Shown here one piece after another: positions 25,097 through 33,318 of a stretch of DNA of 36,351 nucleotides (position 1 is its first letter; every line of letters starts with the position of its first letter). The stretch comes from Oscillospiraceae bacterium (GTDB lineage: Bacteria > Bacillota_A > Clostridia > Oscillospirales > Oscillospiraceae). Location: assembly GCA_017381835.1 (NCBI GenBank), contig JAFOBK010000240.1, forward strand, positions 1-36,351. Reading direction: 5' to 3'. The translations under genes and the position numbers were made by a program. The notes under the pieces are model-generated. The model had not been told where the DNA came from. It saw only the letters and a list, made by a program, of their open reading frames with translations, and did not search any database.

Positions 25097-25774
25097 TTAT
25101 TTCAGTTCAATCATAATAAGATACAAAAAACTACTGAGCCGGTTCAGGGCCTGCAAAAGGTCAGGCCGGTCCGGCGATCCCTCTTTGTTCTCAAAGGCCT
25201 TCACCGCCAGCAGTTCTGCCTCCCTTGCCTTGCAGCGGGCCGCATTGACCAGCAGCAGCGCCTTGCTGTCCTCCGGATCCGGCATAAAATGGGGTTTTCC
25301 GTAAAAGTCCTGGGGACGGTGAGACCGCTCCCGCAGCTGCTTTTCGTCCATTCCCCCCAAGGCTTTGCAGACGATAGCCTCCCCCAGCACTTCCTGTCCC
25401 AAAAGATACCGGGCATATGCCAATGCTTCGCCAAGCTTTGTGCGGATCATCCCCTGGCATTCCGCCGCTGCCAGCAGGAGCGCCGCTTCCAGGCTGTCCA
25501 TACCGCCCCGGAAGGCAATGCGGGGATGGGTTTTGGGTACCAGGAATTCTGCGTTCAGATGGGTCATATGCTCCGGCTTTTCTCTCAGCACCCCGCCGCC
25601 CAGCACGCTGTACTCCGCCGGTTTTGCCTGGTCCGCGGAAAGCACCGGAATCCGCTCACTTCTCAGCCAGTCCCGGGCATCGCTGGTCAGCTGATGGCCC
25701 TTACCCAGGTAGAACACCCGCTTCCCATCCTTATTGCGGATATTCTCCTGCACCGCTTTCCGATCAAAAAGCAT
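25097..25774 (-). CDS. eutT: ethanolamine-utilisation cobalamin adenosyltransferase EutT
   Basis: The 225-residue enzyme transfers the adenosyl group of ATP to cob(I)alamin, making the cofactor of EutBC. The diagnostic core is KPEHMTHLN, VPKTHPRIAFRGGMDSLEA, then a helical bundle ending in LNRLSSFLYLIM. The N-terminal module (KRVFYLGKGHQLTSDARDWL) is typical of EutT. The CCxxC motif reported for Salmonella EutT is absent: the three cysteines here are isolated. The start ATG shares one base with the eutM stop (TAATG). Confidence 0.9.
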   Translation of the reverse strand: MLFDRKAVQENIRNKDGKRVFYLGKGHQLTSDARDWLRSERIPVLSADQAKPAEYSVLGGGVLREKPEHMTHLNAEFLVPKTHPRIAFRGGMDSLEAALLLAAAECQGMIRTKLGEALAYARYLLGQEVLGEAIVCKALGGMDEKQLRERSHRPQDFYGKPHFMPDPEDSKALLLVNAARCKAREAELLAVKAFENKEGSPDRPDLLQALNRLSSFLYLIMIELK

Positions 25775-26079
25775 TACTTACCGGAATTGGCGGCAGGATT
25801 GCTGCGGCCGTGGGGCAGGATATTATCCACCTCTGTGTGGGGGCGGGCAATCACATGGACACTCACCAGTTCCCCCACCTTTTCCGCAGCGGCGGCACCG
25901 GCATCGGTGGCTGCCTTCACAGCGCCTACATCGCCCCGCACCATAACAGTCACCAGACCGCCGCCCACCTGCTCCTTGCCCACCAGCTGCACATTGGCAG
26001 ACTTGACCATAGCATCCGCTGCCTCAATAGCGCCTACCAGGCCCTTGGTTTCGATCATACCCAAAGAATTTGTGTTCAT
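25774..26079 (-). CDS. eutM: EutM-type microcompartment hexamer shell protein
   Basis: The 101-residue single BMC domain protein forms the hexagonal tiles of the shell facets: [19 protein letters not shown], a central [19 protein letters not shown] and VIARPH before a short polar tail. These blocks match EutM/PduA. It is the only BMC-H gene in the window. The start follows AAAGGGAG by about seven bases. EutT follows with one base of overlap. Confidence 0.95.
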   Translation of the reverse strand: MNTNSLGMIETKGLVGAIEAADAMVKSANVQLVGKEQVGGGLVTVMVRGDVGAVKAATDAGAAAAEKVGELVSVHVIARPHTEVDNILPHGRSNPAANSGK

Positions 26080-26107
26080 AATTACGCTCCCTTTCTGTCA
26101 ACGCCGT

Positions 26108-26197
26108 GTCATTGCGAACCAGCCCGCAGGCTGGTGTGGCAATCTCCCCGGTTAGATGGGGATTCCCACGCCAATGTGCGCACTGGCTCGGAATGAC
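26108..26197. repeat. dispersed repeat family A, copy 2 (eutE-eutM gap)
   Basis: Outer ends GTCATTGCGA and TCGGAATGAC. Left hairpin CCAGCC-CGCA-GGCTGG differs from copy 1 by paired changes. Middle arm GTGG.AATC/GATT.CCAC plus CCCC/GGGG. The right hairpin is GCCA...TGGC, a different sequence from copies 1, 3 and 4. Confidence 0.88.
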
Positions 26198-26205
26198 AGG
26201 AAAAA

Positions 26206-27603
26206 TTATTTCAGTCGTTCCAAAATTTTGGCTGTGAGGATCTCCACCAGGTCATCCTCTTTTCTCTGCCCCCAGGCCACCTTGCGGATATTTACAAGAT
26301 GCATGGGAGAGATATTCTCCGAAGAACTGCTGCCGCCAACTGTGCCGCAGCCCAAAGTCAGGGCAGGAAACAGCTTGGTTTCCGCGCCGATACCGCCCTG
26401 GGCAGCGGGGGCATTTACCATAAAGCGGGATACGGGGATCTCCCGGCAGAATCTGCCCACCGCATCCTTATCTTTTGCATGGATGGAAAAAGTGTGCCCC
26501 ACACCTTCATGGCGCAGTACCTTTATGGCCAGGTTCTTGGCCGCTTCCTCATTTTCCACTACAAACCAGGCCAGCACCGGACAGAGTTTTTCATGGGAAT
26601 AGGGGTATTTCGCTCCCGCATCCTGCTCCCGGGCAACCAGGATCCTGGCGCTTTTTGGTACGCAGAAGCCTGCTTTTTCCGCCAGTACTCCGGCGGATTT
26701 TCCCACAATATCCGGATTCAGCGCCCCATTTGGCCGGAAGAGGATCGCCCCCAGCGCCTTGGCTTCCTGATCGTTCATAAAGTAGTAGCCCATGGTTTCG
26801 GCCAGGCTGCGCACCCGGTCTTCCATGGATTTTTCCACGATGATGCTCTGCTCCGAGGCGCACACGGTGCCGTTGTCAAATGTTTTAGAGCGGAGAATCT
26901 TCTCCAACGCATCCTTCAGATCGCAGCTGGGATGCAAATAAGCAGGGCCGTTGCCTGCACCAACCCCGATGGCAGGCTTTCCCGAGGAATAGGCTGCCTT
27001 CACCATAGCAGGACCGCCGGTGGCAAGAATCAGCTTCACCTCATTTGCCCCCATCAGCTCCCGACATCCATCCAAAGAGGGAATGGTCAGGCAGCTGACC
27101 GCATCCTTAGGCGCACCGGCTTTTTCCGCTGCTTCCGCTACGATCCGGCTTGCCCGCAAAGTGCAGGCCAGCGCCTTGGGATGGGGAGAAAAAATGATGG
27201 CATTACCGGATTTCAGGGCAATCATAGCCTTATAGCACACGGTGGATGTGGGATTGGTGCTGGGTACAATGGCGGCAATCACACCCACCGGCACACCAAT
27301 CTCCCAAAGACCCGGTTCTTCCTTTAAAATACCCACGGTTTTCATAGGGGCAATGGCTTCCAGCACAGACAGACTTGCAAATTGATTTTTGGTAATCTTG
27401 TCATTGACATTGCCAAATCCCGTCTCCTCCACCGCCATTTGGGCAAGCTCCGCCGATGCTGCCGCAAACGCTTCCCCCACGGAACGGGTGATGGCATCCA
27501 GCTGTTCCTGGGAATAGCCAAACAACGCAGTTTGAGCAAGGTCTGCCCGTCTTGCCAGGTCTCGTGCCTCTTGCTTGGCTTGTAAGTCTTTGTCTAATTG
27601 CAT
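26206..27603 (-). CDS. eutE: acetaldehyde dehydrogenase (CoA-acylating) EutE
   Basis: The 465-residue enzyme oxidises acetaldehyde to acetyl-CoA with NAD and CoA inside the microcompartment. It has VPSTNPTST, GAGNGPAYL and the catalytic C248 in NGTVCASEQ, all typical of acylating aldehyde dehydrogenases. The last 16 residues (EDDLVEILTAKILERLK region) form an amphipathic helix after a linker, which looks like a C-terminal encapsulation peptide; the N-terminus lacks the one found in E. coli EutE. The ATG follows AAGGAAGTG. Repeats fill the gaps on both sides. Confidence 0.93.
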   Translation of the reverse strand: MQLDKDLQAKQEARDLARRADLAQTALFGYSQEQLDAITRSVGEAFAAASAELAQMAVEETGFGNVNDKITKNQFASLSVLEAIAPMKTVGILKEEPGLWEIGVPVGVIAAIVPSTNPTSTVCYKAMIALKSGNAIIFSPHPKALACTLRASRIVAEAAEKAGAPKDAVSCLTIPSLDGCRELMGANEVKLILATGGPAMVKAAYSSGKPAIGVGAGNGPAYLHPSCDLKDALEKILRSKTFDNGTVCASEQSIIVEKSMEDRVRSLAETMGYYFMNDQEAKALGAILFRPNGALNPDIVGKSAGVLAEKAGFCVPKSARILVAREQDAGAKYPYSHEKLCPVLAWFVVENEEAAKNLAIKVLRHEGVGHTFSIHAKDKDAVGRFCREIPVSRFMVNAPAAQGGIGAETKLFPALTLGCGTVGGSSSSENISPMHLVNIRKVAWGQRKEDDLVEILTAKILERLK

Positions 27604-27621
27604 ATGCTCACTTCCTTATTT

Positions 27622-27730
27622 GTCATCCTGAGTAAGGCGAAGCCGCATCGAAGGATCTTCGCAGTATGTTTTTGCTGTGCACCTAATCACTGCGTAGATT
27701 CTTCGACTCGCGTTGCTCGCTCAGAATGAC
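27622..27730. repeat. dispersed repeat family E, cloverleaf-like (eutL-eutE gap)
   Basis: Ends GTCATCCTGAG and CTCAGAATGAC are inverted repeats with one mismatch. A middle arm pairs TCGAAGGATCTTCGCAGT with ACTGCGTAGATTCTTCGA (three mismatches). GGC-GAA-GCC is the left hairpin and the right side has a GAGCAACGC-type segment. The left end resembles family A (GTCATTCCGAG in copy 4). Its right end overlaps the last codons and stop of eutL. Confidence 0.85.
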
Positions 27731-28350
27731 ATCTCTTTTGGCTGCCGGGCAACCTTTTCCACCGCCTCCCGGAAAGCAGCGCAGGCCGCTGTGCAGGCGG
27801 ATTGGGTACCGGTCAGCAGACCGCCGCCGAAATTCGTCTCTGTTGGAGGCGTATAGAGTTTACATAACTTTACATCGGCCGCTTTCAAGGCCGCATCCAT
27901 AGCGTACATACTCTCCAAAGGCGGCGCGATCAAATAGGCAAGGGGTGTTCCCTCCCGCACACCCGCTTCCTTTGCCAGAAAGCTGCCGCAGCGGCTCACC
28001 GTATGAGCAAGGCAGGGTACACCGTTTACTTCTTCAAATCCCACGCGCTCCAATTCACCAAGTGCCGATTCCATACCGCTGCGGACTGCCCCGGGAGTAG
28101 GGCCTGCCAAAATGCCGATCACCTCTCCTGCGTGAGGTGTAGAAGCATTGGCGGCACCTGCGTAAAAGCTTCTGCCGTAACAGACGCTCACCTGGGCATC
28201 CTTGGTGGCCTGATCCAGGGCAATATAGGTGGGATCGTCGGAATCGGTGGTAAGAAGTCCCAGGCAAGGGGCATCCGTCCCCAAAGCACGGCTCAGTTCC
28301 GGTGTCACCGCCGACAGATACTGCACCGCCAGTACTTTTACGGGGATCAT
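27721..28350 (-). CDS. eutL: EutL-type tandem-BMC shell protein
   Basis: The 209-residue protein carries two fused BMC domains and forms trimeric tiles with a gated pore. EutL landmarks are LGLLTTDSDDPTYIALDQATK, YGRSFYAGAANASTP, GEVIGILAGP, LAYLIAPPLE and the C-terminal TPPTETNFGGGLLTG. The final residues (MSF) and the stop codon come from the right end of the adjacent family E repeat; E. coli EutL ends at about the same place, so only the tail is altered. The start overlaps the eutC stop (ATGA). Confidence 0.94.
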   Translation of the reverse strand: MIPVKVLAVQYLSAVTPELSRALGTDAPCLGLLTTDSDDPTYIALDQATKDAQVSVCYGRSFYAGAANASTPHAGEVIGILAGPTPGAVRSGMESALGELERVGFEEVNGVPCLAHTVSRCGSFLAKEAGVREGTPLAYLIAPPLESMYAMDAALKAADVKLCKLYTPPTETNFGGGLLTGTQSACTAACAAFREAVEKVARQPKEMSF

Positions 28351-29243
28351 ACCGCCCCCTCCAAATGCAGACCCACACCGGAAACCTTCTTTTTCAGGAT
28401 CTTCTCAATCAAATCCGCCACATGGGCTCCCGCCTCCACCGCCGGTGTACCCTGAGCATGAATATTGGAAACTACTGTACGGCTGGACTCTGAAACACCG
28501 GTATGGGGTTTATAGGTGATATAAGCAGACATGCTCTTATCCGTCACAAGACCGGGCCGCTCACCCACCAGCATGCATACCACTTCACATCCAGTCACAT
28601 CCCCGATGGCATCCCCCGCACCCACCCGGCAATAGCGGACAAAGAGGGGCTGACCCATATCGATGCCTTTACCCTTGAGACCATCCTGGATAGCCGCCAT
28701 GCAGTCCAGGGCATTGGCCAGGATTGCTGCCGAGGACAGGCCGTCACCTACCACGATCTGCACAGTAGGGGGTGTGGGTACAGACTTTTTGATGATCTCC
28801 TGGTGTTTTAAATCGAAGCACCGGCCCAGATCAGGCCGGGTCAGATATTCTTCCTTGTCTTTACATTTGGTTGTCACCGGCACCAGGCCGTTTTTTCTGG
28901 CAAAATCCTCGGGAACCTGGGAAAATACCGCATCCTGGGCAGCGGCGTGGTCTGCCCGAAAACGGAGCATCGTCAAAGTTTTATAGCGGGGGCCGGCCTT
29001 GCCCATGCCCAGCCTTGCGGGGGTACGGGTCTTTAACTTCAGATATTCCGCTCCCTTTTCAGGATTTTCCGTCAGATAAAGTTTTCGCAGGTCAATGGCA
29101 GACACATCCTGGGTGCTGCCTCCTGCATCCCGAAGCTCCGGACCGGGGTTTTCGGGATGGTAAGGGCCGCCTTTTACCTGGGGCGCTTCTCCCATCCCGG
29201 CCAAAATCTCCGCCACCAGGGCAGACAATTCTTCTTTATTCAT
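28347..29243 (-). CDS. eutC: ethanolamine ammonia-lyase small subunit EutC
   Basis: The 298-residue subunit binds adenosylcobalamin with EutB. It has TPARLGMGKAGPRYKT, VVGDGLSSAAI, RVGAGDAIGD and SESSRTVVSNIHAQGTP, all conserved in EutC. The first 18 residues (NKEELSALVAEILAGMG) form an amphipathic helix followed by a Pro/Gly-rich linker, matching the EutC signal that sends the lyase into the shell in E. coli. GGAGG precedes the ATG. The stop overlaps eutL. Confidence 0.95.
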   Translation of the reverse strand: MNKEELSALVAEILAGMGEAPQVKGGPYHPENPGPELRDAGGSTQDVSAIDLRKLYLTENPEKGAEYLKLKTRTPARLGMGKAGPRYKTLTMLRFRADHAAAQDAVFSQVPEDFARKNGLVPVTTKCKDKEEYLTRPDLGRCFDLKHQEIIKKSVPTPPTVQIVVGDGLSSAAILANALDCMAAIQDGLKGKGIDMGQPLFVRYCRVGAGDAIGDVTGCEVVCMLVGERPGLVTDKSMSAYITYKPHTGVSESSRTVVSNIHAQGTPAVEAGAHVADLIEKILKKKVSGVGLHLEGAV

Positions 29244-29259
29244 TGGTTACCTCCTATCT

Positions 29260-29390
29260 AAAGCCTCCCCTGTGCAAGGGGAGGTGGCTTGCCGCAGGCA
29301 AGACGGAGGGGTTGTAAAAGTGCAGTAACAATCCCCCAGTCAAAAATCAAAGATTTTTGCCAGCCCCCTTTACACAAGGGGGCCTTTTTC
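29260..29390. repeat. dispersed structured repeat family B (eutB-eutC gap)
   Basis: It is built of nested hairpins: CCTCCCC-TGTGCAA-GGGGAGG, CTTGCC-GCA-GGCAAG, AAAAATC-AAA-GATTTTT and GCCCCC-TTTACACAA-GGGGGC. GGGGTTGT...ACAATCCCC pairs across the middle. Flanking AAAG and CTTT could close the whole. It has no coding capacity and fills most of the 161-base gap. Confidence 0.85.
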
Positions 29391-29404
29391 CTCTCCTATG
29401 AAAA

Positions 29405-30769
29405 CTAGAATAACAAGCACGAGCCGTCGCCGGCCTTTTTTGTCAGCTTTCCGTTCTCCACAAAGCCCATTCTCTCCAGCCAGGCCTGGAACTGGGGGAT
29501 CGCCGTTTTGCCGGTCAGTTCCCGCAAGGCAGCGGTCTCCCGGAAACCGGTGGTCTGATAGTTCAGCATGATGTCATCTCCGTGGGGAATGCCCATAAAG
29601 TAGTTACATCCTGCCATGGTCAGCAGCGCCGCCAAATTCTCAATATCGTTCTGATCTGCCTTCATGTGGTTGGTATAGCAGCAGTCGCAGCCCATGGAAA
29701 TGCCGGTGAGCTTACCCATAAAGTGATCCTCAAGGCCGGCTCTGGTGACCTGCCGGGCATCGTAGAGATACTCGGGACCGATAAAGCCAACCACTGTATT
29801 CACCAGGAACGGCTGGAATCGCTTGGCAAAGCCATAGCACCGTGCCTCCATGGTCACCTGGTCAGTGTCATGGTGGGCATTGGAGCTTAGCTCCGACCCC
29901 TGGCCGGTCTCAAAATACATCACATTGGGGCCTTCCGCCGTGCCCTGATGCAGCAGCATATCCCTGGCTTCGGCAATGGTGGCAGCATTGAAGCCAAAGG
30001 CTTCGTTGCCCTTCTGACTGCCAGCAATGGACTGGAAGATCAGATCGCAGGGGGCGCCCTTTTCCACCGCCTTCATCTGAGCCGTCACATGGGCCAGTAC
30101 GCAAATTTGGGTGGGAATTTCCCAATGTTCCTTGATTTCCTGGAATCTTCTCAGCACTTTCCCCACCTGCTCGGGAGAATCGGTGACGGGATTCAGCCCA
30201 ATCACCGCGTCACCGGCACCAAAGCTGAGGCCCTCCAGCACCGATGCGGTAATGCCGTCCGGATCATCGGTGGTGTGGTTGGGCTGCAGACGGCAGGAAA
30301 GGGTTCCGGGCAGACCGATGGTGGTATTGCAGTGAGCGGTCACCGGCAGTTTGGCCGCTGCGTAAATGAGGTCTAAATTGCTCATGAGCTTACAGACCGC
30401 CGCCACCATCTCCGAGGTCAGACCCCGGCTTGCTTTGCGGATCTGATCGGTAGTGGTTTCTTCATTCAAAATCCACTCCCGGAACTGGCCAACGGTCATT
30501 CCCTTGATCCGCTCATAGGCGGGGATATTCAGATCATCCTGGATGATTCGGGTGACTTCATCCTCTTCGTATGGCGCTGCCGGATTTTCCCGCAGATCCT
30601 GCAGGGTCATCTCCGACAGCACCACCTTTGCCGCCACACGCTCCTGGGCGGTTTCCGCCGCCAGCCCCGCCAGCTGGTCGCCGGTCTTCTCCTCATTGGC
30701 CTTGGCCAGCACATCCTTTACTGACCGAAAACTGTATGTTTTTCCAAGTAAGGTTGTTTTCAGTTTCAT
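29405..30769 (-). CDS. eutB: ethanolamine ammonia-lyase large subunit EutB
   Basis: The 454-residue catalytic subunit splits ethanolamine into acetaldehyde and ammonia by an adenosylcobalamin radical mechanism. Active-site residues fall at the same numbers as in E. coli EutB: R160 and Q162 (CRLQPN), N193 (GLNPVTDS), E287 (FETGQG) and D362 (GCDCC). The length is normal. The start is ATG 30769, seven bases after AGGAGG, and overlaps the eutA stop (ATGA). The upstream extension is overlap with eutA. Confidence 0.97.
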   Translation of the reverse strand: MKLKTTLLGKTYSFRSVKDVLAKANEEKTGDQLAGLAAETAQERVAAKVVLSEMTLQDLRENPAAPYEEDEVTRIIQDDLNIPAYERIKGMTVGQFREWILNEETTTDQIRKASRGLTSEMVAAVCKLMSNLDLIYAAAKLPVTAHCNTTIGLPGTLSCRLQPNHTTDDPDGITASVLEGLSFGAGDAVIGLNPVTDSPEQVGKVLRRFQEIKEHWEIPTQICVLAHVTAQMKAVEKGAPCDLIFQSIAGSQKGNEAFGFNAATIAEARDMLLHQGTAEGPNVMYFETGQGSELSSNAHHDTDQVTMEARCYGFAKRFQPFLVNTVVGFIGPEYLYDARQVTRAGLEDHFMGKLTGISMGCDCCYTNHMKADQNDIENLAALLTMAGCNYFMGIPHGDDIMLNYQTTGFRETAALRELTGKTAIPQFQAWLERMGFVENGKLTKKAGDGSCLLF

Positions 30770-32124
30770 CGATTTCCTCCTGAAAGTACGAACGTTTTGA
30801 TCACCACCGCAAAGGCAGGCCCCACCGGCTCTCCCACATCCAGATATGATCCCGACTCCAAAGAAAGGCCATCCAGGCAAAGGCAAGGTCTATTGGGCAG
30901 CAGCAGACGAAGGCAATGCCCCAATGCCTTGGCGCAATCATTTTGAAGACACACCAGAATCTCTTTTTCCCCGAAGCCCTCTGCGATCACCTTTGCCAGC
31001 CTTTTAATTTCCCCATAGGTTGGGGACGCAAATCCTGGGATGCACAAAAATGCAATATCACTATCTACCCCGGCCAGCATAGCCTGGACATTCTGCGGTG
31101 TTTTGGGGTTCTCCCCCACCGCCGTGGGGATATTCTTCATGGGAAAGCGGATATTTTGAGAAAACACCGTACTTCCCGACAGCTGCACGCTGTGGCAACC
31201 TGCCCCGATCACCGTGGCGCGGATGGTCTCTTCTCCAAGGAAGTATTCTCCAGCACAAAGCCTGCTCTCCCGAATGGCACGGCCCAGGATTGGCCCGATA
31301 TCGCCAAAAGCATTGTCCGGAAAATCATGGGCGATGCAGTCCGCCACACCGCCGGAAAAAGAGGGGATCACATCCCGCGGGATATTCCATGCTTTTCCCG
31401 TTTCCTTCGTCGTTAGTTTGCATAATATATCCGTTTCCGGTATCAAGCCCGCCGCCATTTCCAAAGCGGAAGTCAGCGCATTTGCCAAAGTTTCCAGCTG
31501 TGAGGGGGTGGGCGTCATGCCCTCCCGCAAATCGGTGATGCCCGCCAAAACCGGACTGCGGTAGGTGATTGCGCCGTTTTTATCCAGTTTCAAAAGTCTG
31601 CCGCCCACATTGAGGCAACCGGTGGCCAGCACTTTCCCGTCTTCTATCAGGCACAAATTGCTGGTACCGCCGCCGATGTCCATATGCAGCACCCGCCTAC
31701 CCTCAGAGCGAGCCATCGCGCCTGCGCCCCTGGCCGCCAGAATGCTCTCCAAATCCGGCCCCGCGGTGGCAACCACAAAATCCCCCGCCAGATCCGACAG
31801 CTGCTCCAGCACCGCTTTGGCATTTTCCTTTCGGGAGGTCTCGCCGGTGATGATCACCGCGCCCGTATCCACCTGCTCCCGGGTGATTTCCGCATTTTCA
31901 TATTCTTTCTGAATCAGGGTTCGAAGCGCTGCCGCATCCACCAGATTGTGGGCAGCCAAAGGCGTAAAATGCACCGGGCTGCGGTAGAGAATCTCTCTGT
32001 CTGTGATCTCCATTTTCGGCACCGCAAAGCCGGAAGCCTTATTTTCCGCGGTCAGCCGGGAGAGGATCATTTGTGTGGAGGTGGTACCCACATCCAGTCC
32101 TACAGACAGTAACTGTTTAGCCAC
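30766..32124 (-). CDS. eutA: ethanolamine ammonia-lyase reactivating factor EutA
   Basis: The 452-residue actin/Hsp70-fold ATPase removes damaged cobalamin from EutBC so that fresh cofactor can enter. It has GLDVGTTSTQMIL at the N-terminus (phosphate 1 loop), VIITGETSRKENA, DIGGGTSNLCLI (phosphate 2 loop) and SGGVADCIAHDF. It overlaps the upstream dehydrogenase gene by eight bases and eutB by four. Confidence 0.95.
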   Translation of the reverse strand: MAKQLLSVGLDVGTTSTQMILSRLTAENKASGFAVPKMEITDREILYRSPVHFTPLAAHNLVDAAALRTLIQKEYENAEITREQVDTGAVIITGETSRKENAKAVLEQLSDLAGDFVVATAGPDLESILAARGAGAMARSEGRRVLHMDIGGGTSNLCLIEDGKVLATGCLNVGGRLLKLDKNGAITYRSPVLAGITDLREGMTPTPSQLETLANALTSALEMAAGLIPETDILCKLTTKETGKAWNIPRDVIPSFSGGVADCIAHDFPDNAFGDIGPILGRAIRESRLCAGEYFLGEETIRATVIGAGCHSVQLSGSTVFSQNIRFPMKNIPTAVGENPKTPQNVQAMLAGVDSDIAFLCIPGFASPTYGEIKRLAKVIAEGFGEKEILVCLQNDCAKALGHCLRLLLPNRPCLCLDGLSLESGSYLDVGEPVGPAFAVVIKTFVLSGGNR

Positions 32125-33199
32125 GGCCGCTCACCGCTTCCAAAATGCCGCGCAGCACACCTGCATCCGCCTTCAAGGGATTGGTTTCCATGCAGGGATC
32201 TTTCAGCGCCGTTTGGATGATCTTGTCCGCAAACTGCAGGCATTTCTGCCGCGGGATCCCAGCCTCCTGCAAGGTAGCGGGTAAACGCAACTCCTTACGC
32301 AGACGGATCAGGCCGTTTCGCAGATTCCGCAGGCAGATGGTGTCCGCGCTGCCGGGAAAGCCGGCCATCCTGGCCAGTTCCGCATACGCTTTACCTGCTG
32401 CCGCCCCATTGCAGGCAATCACCTCCGGCAGGAGGATCCCGTTCAGCCGTCCATGGGGAATGTGAAACACAGCGCCCATACTGTGGGACAGTGCGTGACA
32501 CATGCCTAGACCTGCCTGGGAAAAGGCAAGGCCTGCCATGGTAGAGGCCACATGCATCTGCCCTCTGGCGCGCATATTGCCCTGAAAGGATGCCGGTAAT
32601 GCGGCAAAGGCTGTGGCAAACGCGCAGCCGGCCAACGCCCGGCTGATGGCATCTGCTTTTGTGGCCACAAAGGCTTCCGCTGCATGACTCAATACATCAA
32701 AACCGCCATCGGCCACCAGGGCAGGCGGCAGTTTTTCCACCAACTCCTCACATACAATCGCCACATCCGGCAGCATCCGCCGGTCGATCAAAGGATGCTT
32801 TACCTCCCCGTGGGTTAGAACCGAGAAATTCGTCACTTCCGAGCCGGAGCCGGAGGTGGTGGGAATGGCCGCAAATTTCACCTTTTCTCCTGCAAAATAC
32901 ACCATAGCCTTAGCCGTATCCATGGCGCTACCGCCTCCCAGGGCAATCAGCAGATCCGGCTTTTCCTGCCGCATGAGGGCTGTTCCCTCTGCCGCCAGTT
33001 CCACCGTGGGGTCAGGCTTTACCCGATCGTAAATAATCCGCTTCTGTGCCTGCACCCGTCCGGCAATTTTATCCGCCCATCCGTTTTCCCGAAAATAGGG
33101 ATCTGTCACCACCAGCAAGCACCCGCACTGCTGTCTGTCCAGCCATGACAGCGCATCGGAGCCGGAGATGATCTTGGTTTTACAGTCAAATACACCCAT
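32117..33199 (-). CDS. eutG: iron-containing alcohol dehydrogenase, EutG/PduQ type
   Basis: The 360-residue enzyme of the iron-ADH family reduces acetaldehyde to ethanol and regenerates NAD. It has ALGGGSAMDTAKA and PTTSGSGSEVT for the cofactor, and metal ligands in GFDVLSHAAEA (Asp, His) and GMCHALSHSMGAVFHIPHG (His, His). It is first in the operon. The start is ATG 33199 after AAGGCGGTG; the longer frame reads upstream into the promoter region. No encapsulation helix is obvious at either end. EutG is assigned by context; the family alone does not fix the substrate. Confidence 0.88.
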   Translation of the reverse strand: MGVFDCKTKIISGSDALSWLDRQQCGCLLVVTDPYFRENGWADKIAGRVQAQKRIIYDRVKPDPTVELAAEGTALMRQEKPDLLIALGGGSAMDTAKAMVYFAGEKVKFAAIPTTSGSGSEVTNFSVLTHGEVKHPLIDRRMLPDVAIVCEELVEKLPPALVADGGFDVLSHAAEAFVATKADAISRALAGCAFATAFAALPASFQGNMRARGQMHVASTMAGLAFSQAGLGMCHALSHSMGAVFHIPHGRLNGILLPEVIACNGAAAGKAYAELARMAGFPGSADTICLRNLRNGLIRLRKELRLPATLQEAGIPRQKCLQFADKIIQTALKDPCMETNPLKADAGVLRGILEAVSGRG

Positions 33200-33270
33200 A
33201 TATTCACCGCCTTTTGCGGTAGTATTTCCAAAGAAAAGAAAATCATGTATGGGAAATTTCCAAAAAACCA

Positions 33271-33299
33271 TAGTCAAATAGGAACAAATGTGCTATGAT
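33271..33299 (+). promoter_or_regulatory. probable promoter of small membrane gene-ruv operon
   Basis: TAGTCA (33271-33276), 17 bases, TATGAT (33294-33299). The -35 is weak (four of six). The expected start near 33306 leaves GAGGTG just upstream of the ATG at 33319. Confidence 0.5.
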
Positions 33300-33318
33300 A
33301 AAAAATGAGGTGAATGGC

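Noticed and set aside
29260..29390. Family B repeat as a terminator inside the eut operon
   Set aside because: On the transcribed minus strand the last hairpin is followed only by TTTAG, not a real T tract, and essential eut genes lie downstream.
33200..33318. Cobalamin riboswitch or EutV-type ANTAR hairpins before the eut operon
   Set aside because: The region is too short and lacks a B12-box-like element or paired hairpins with a terminator.
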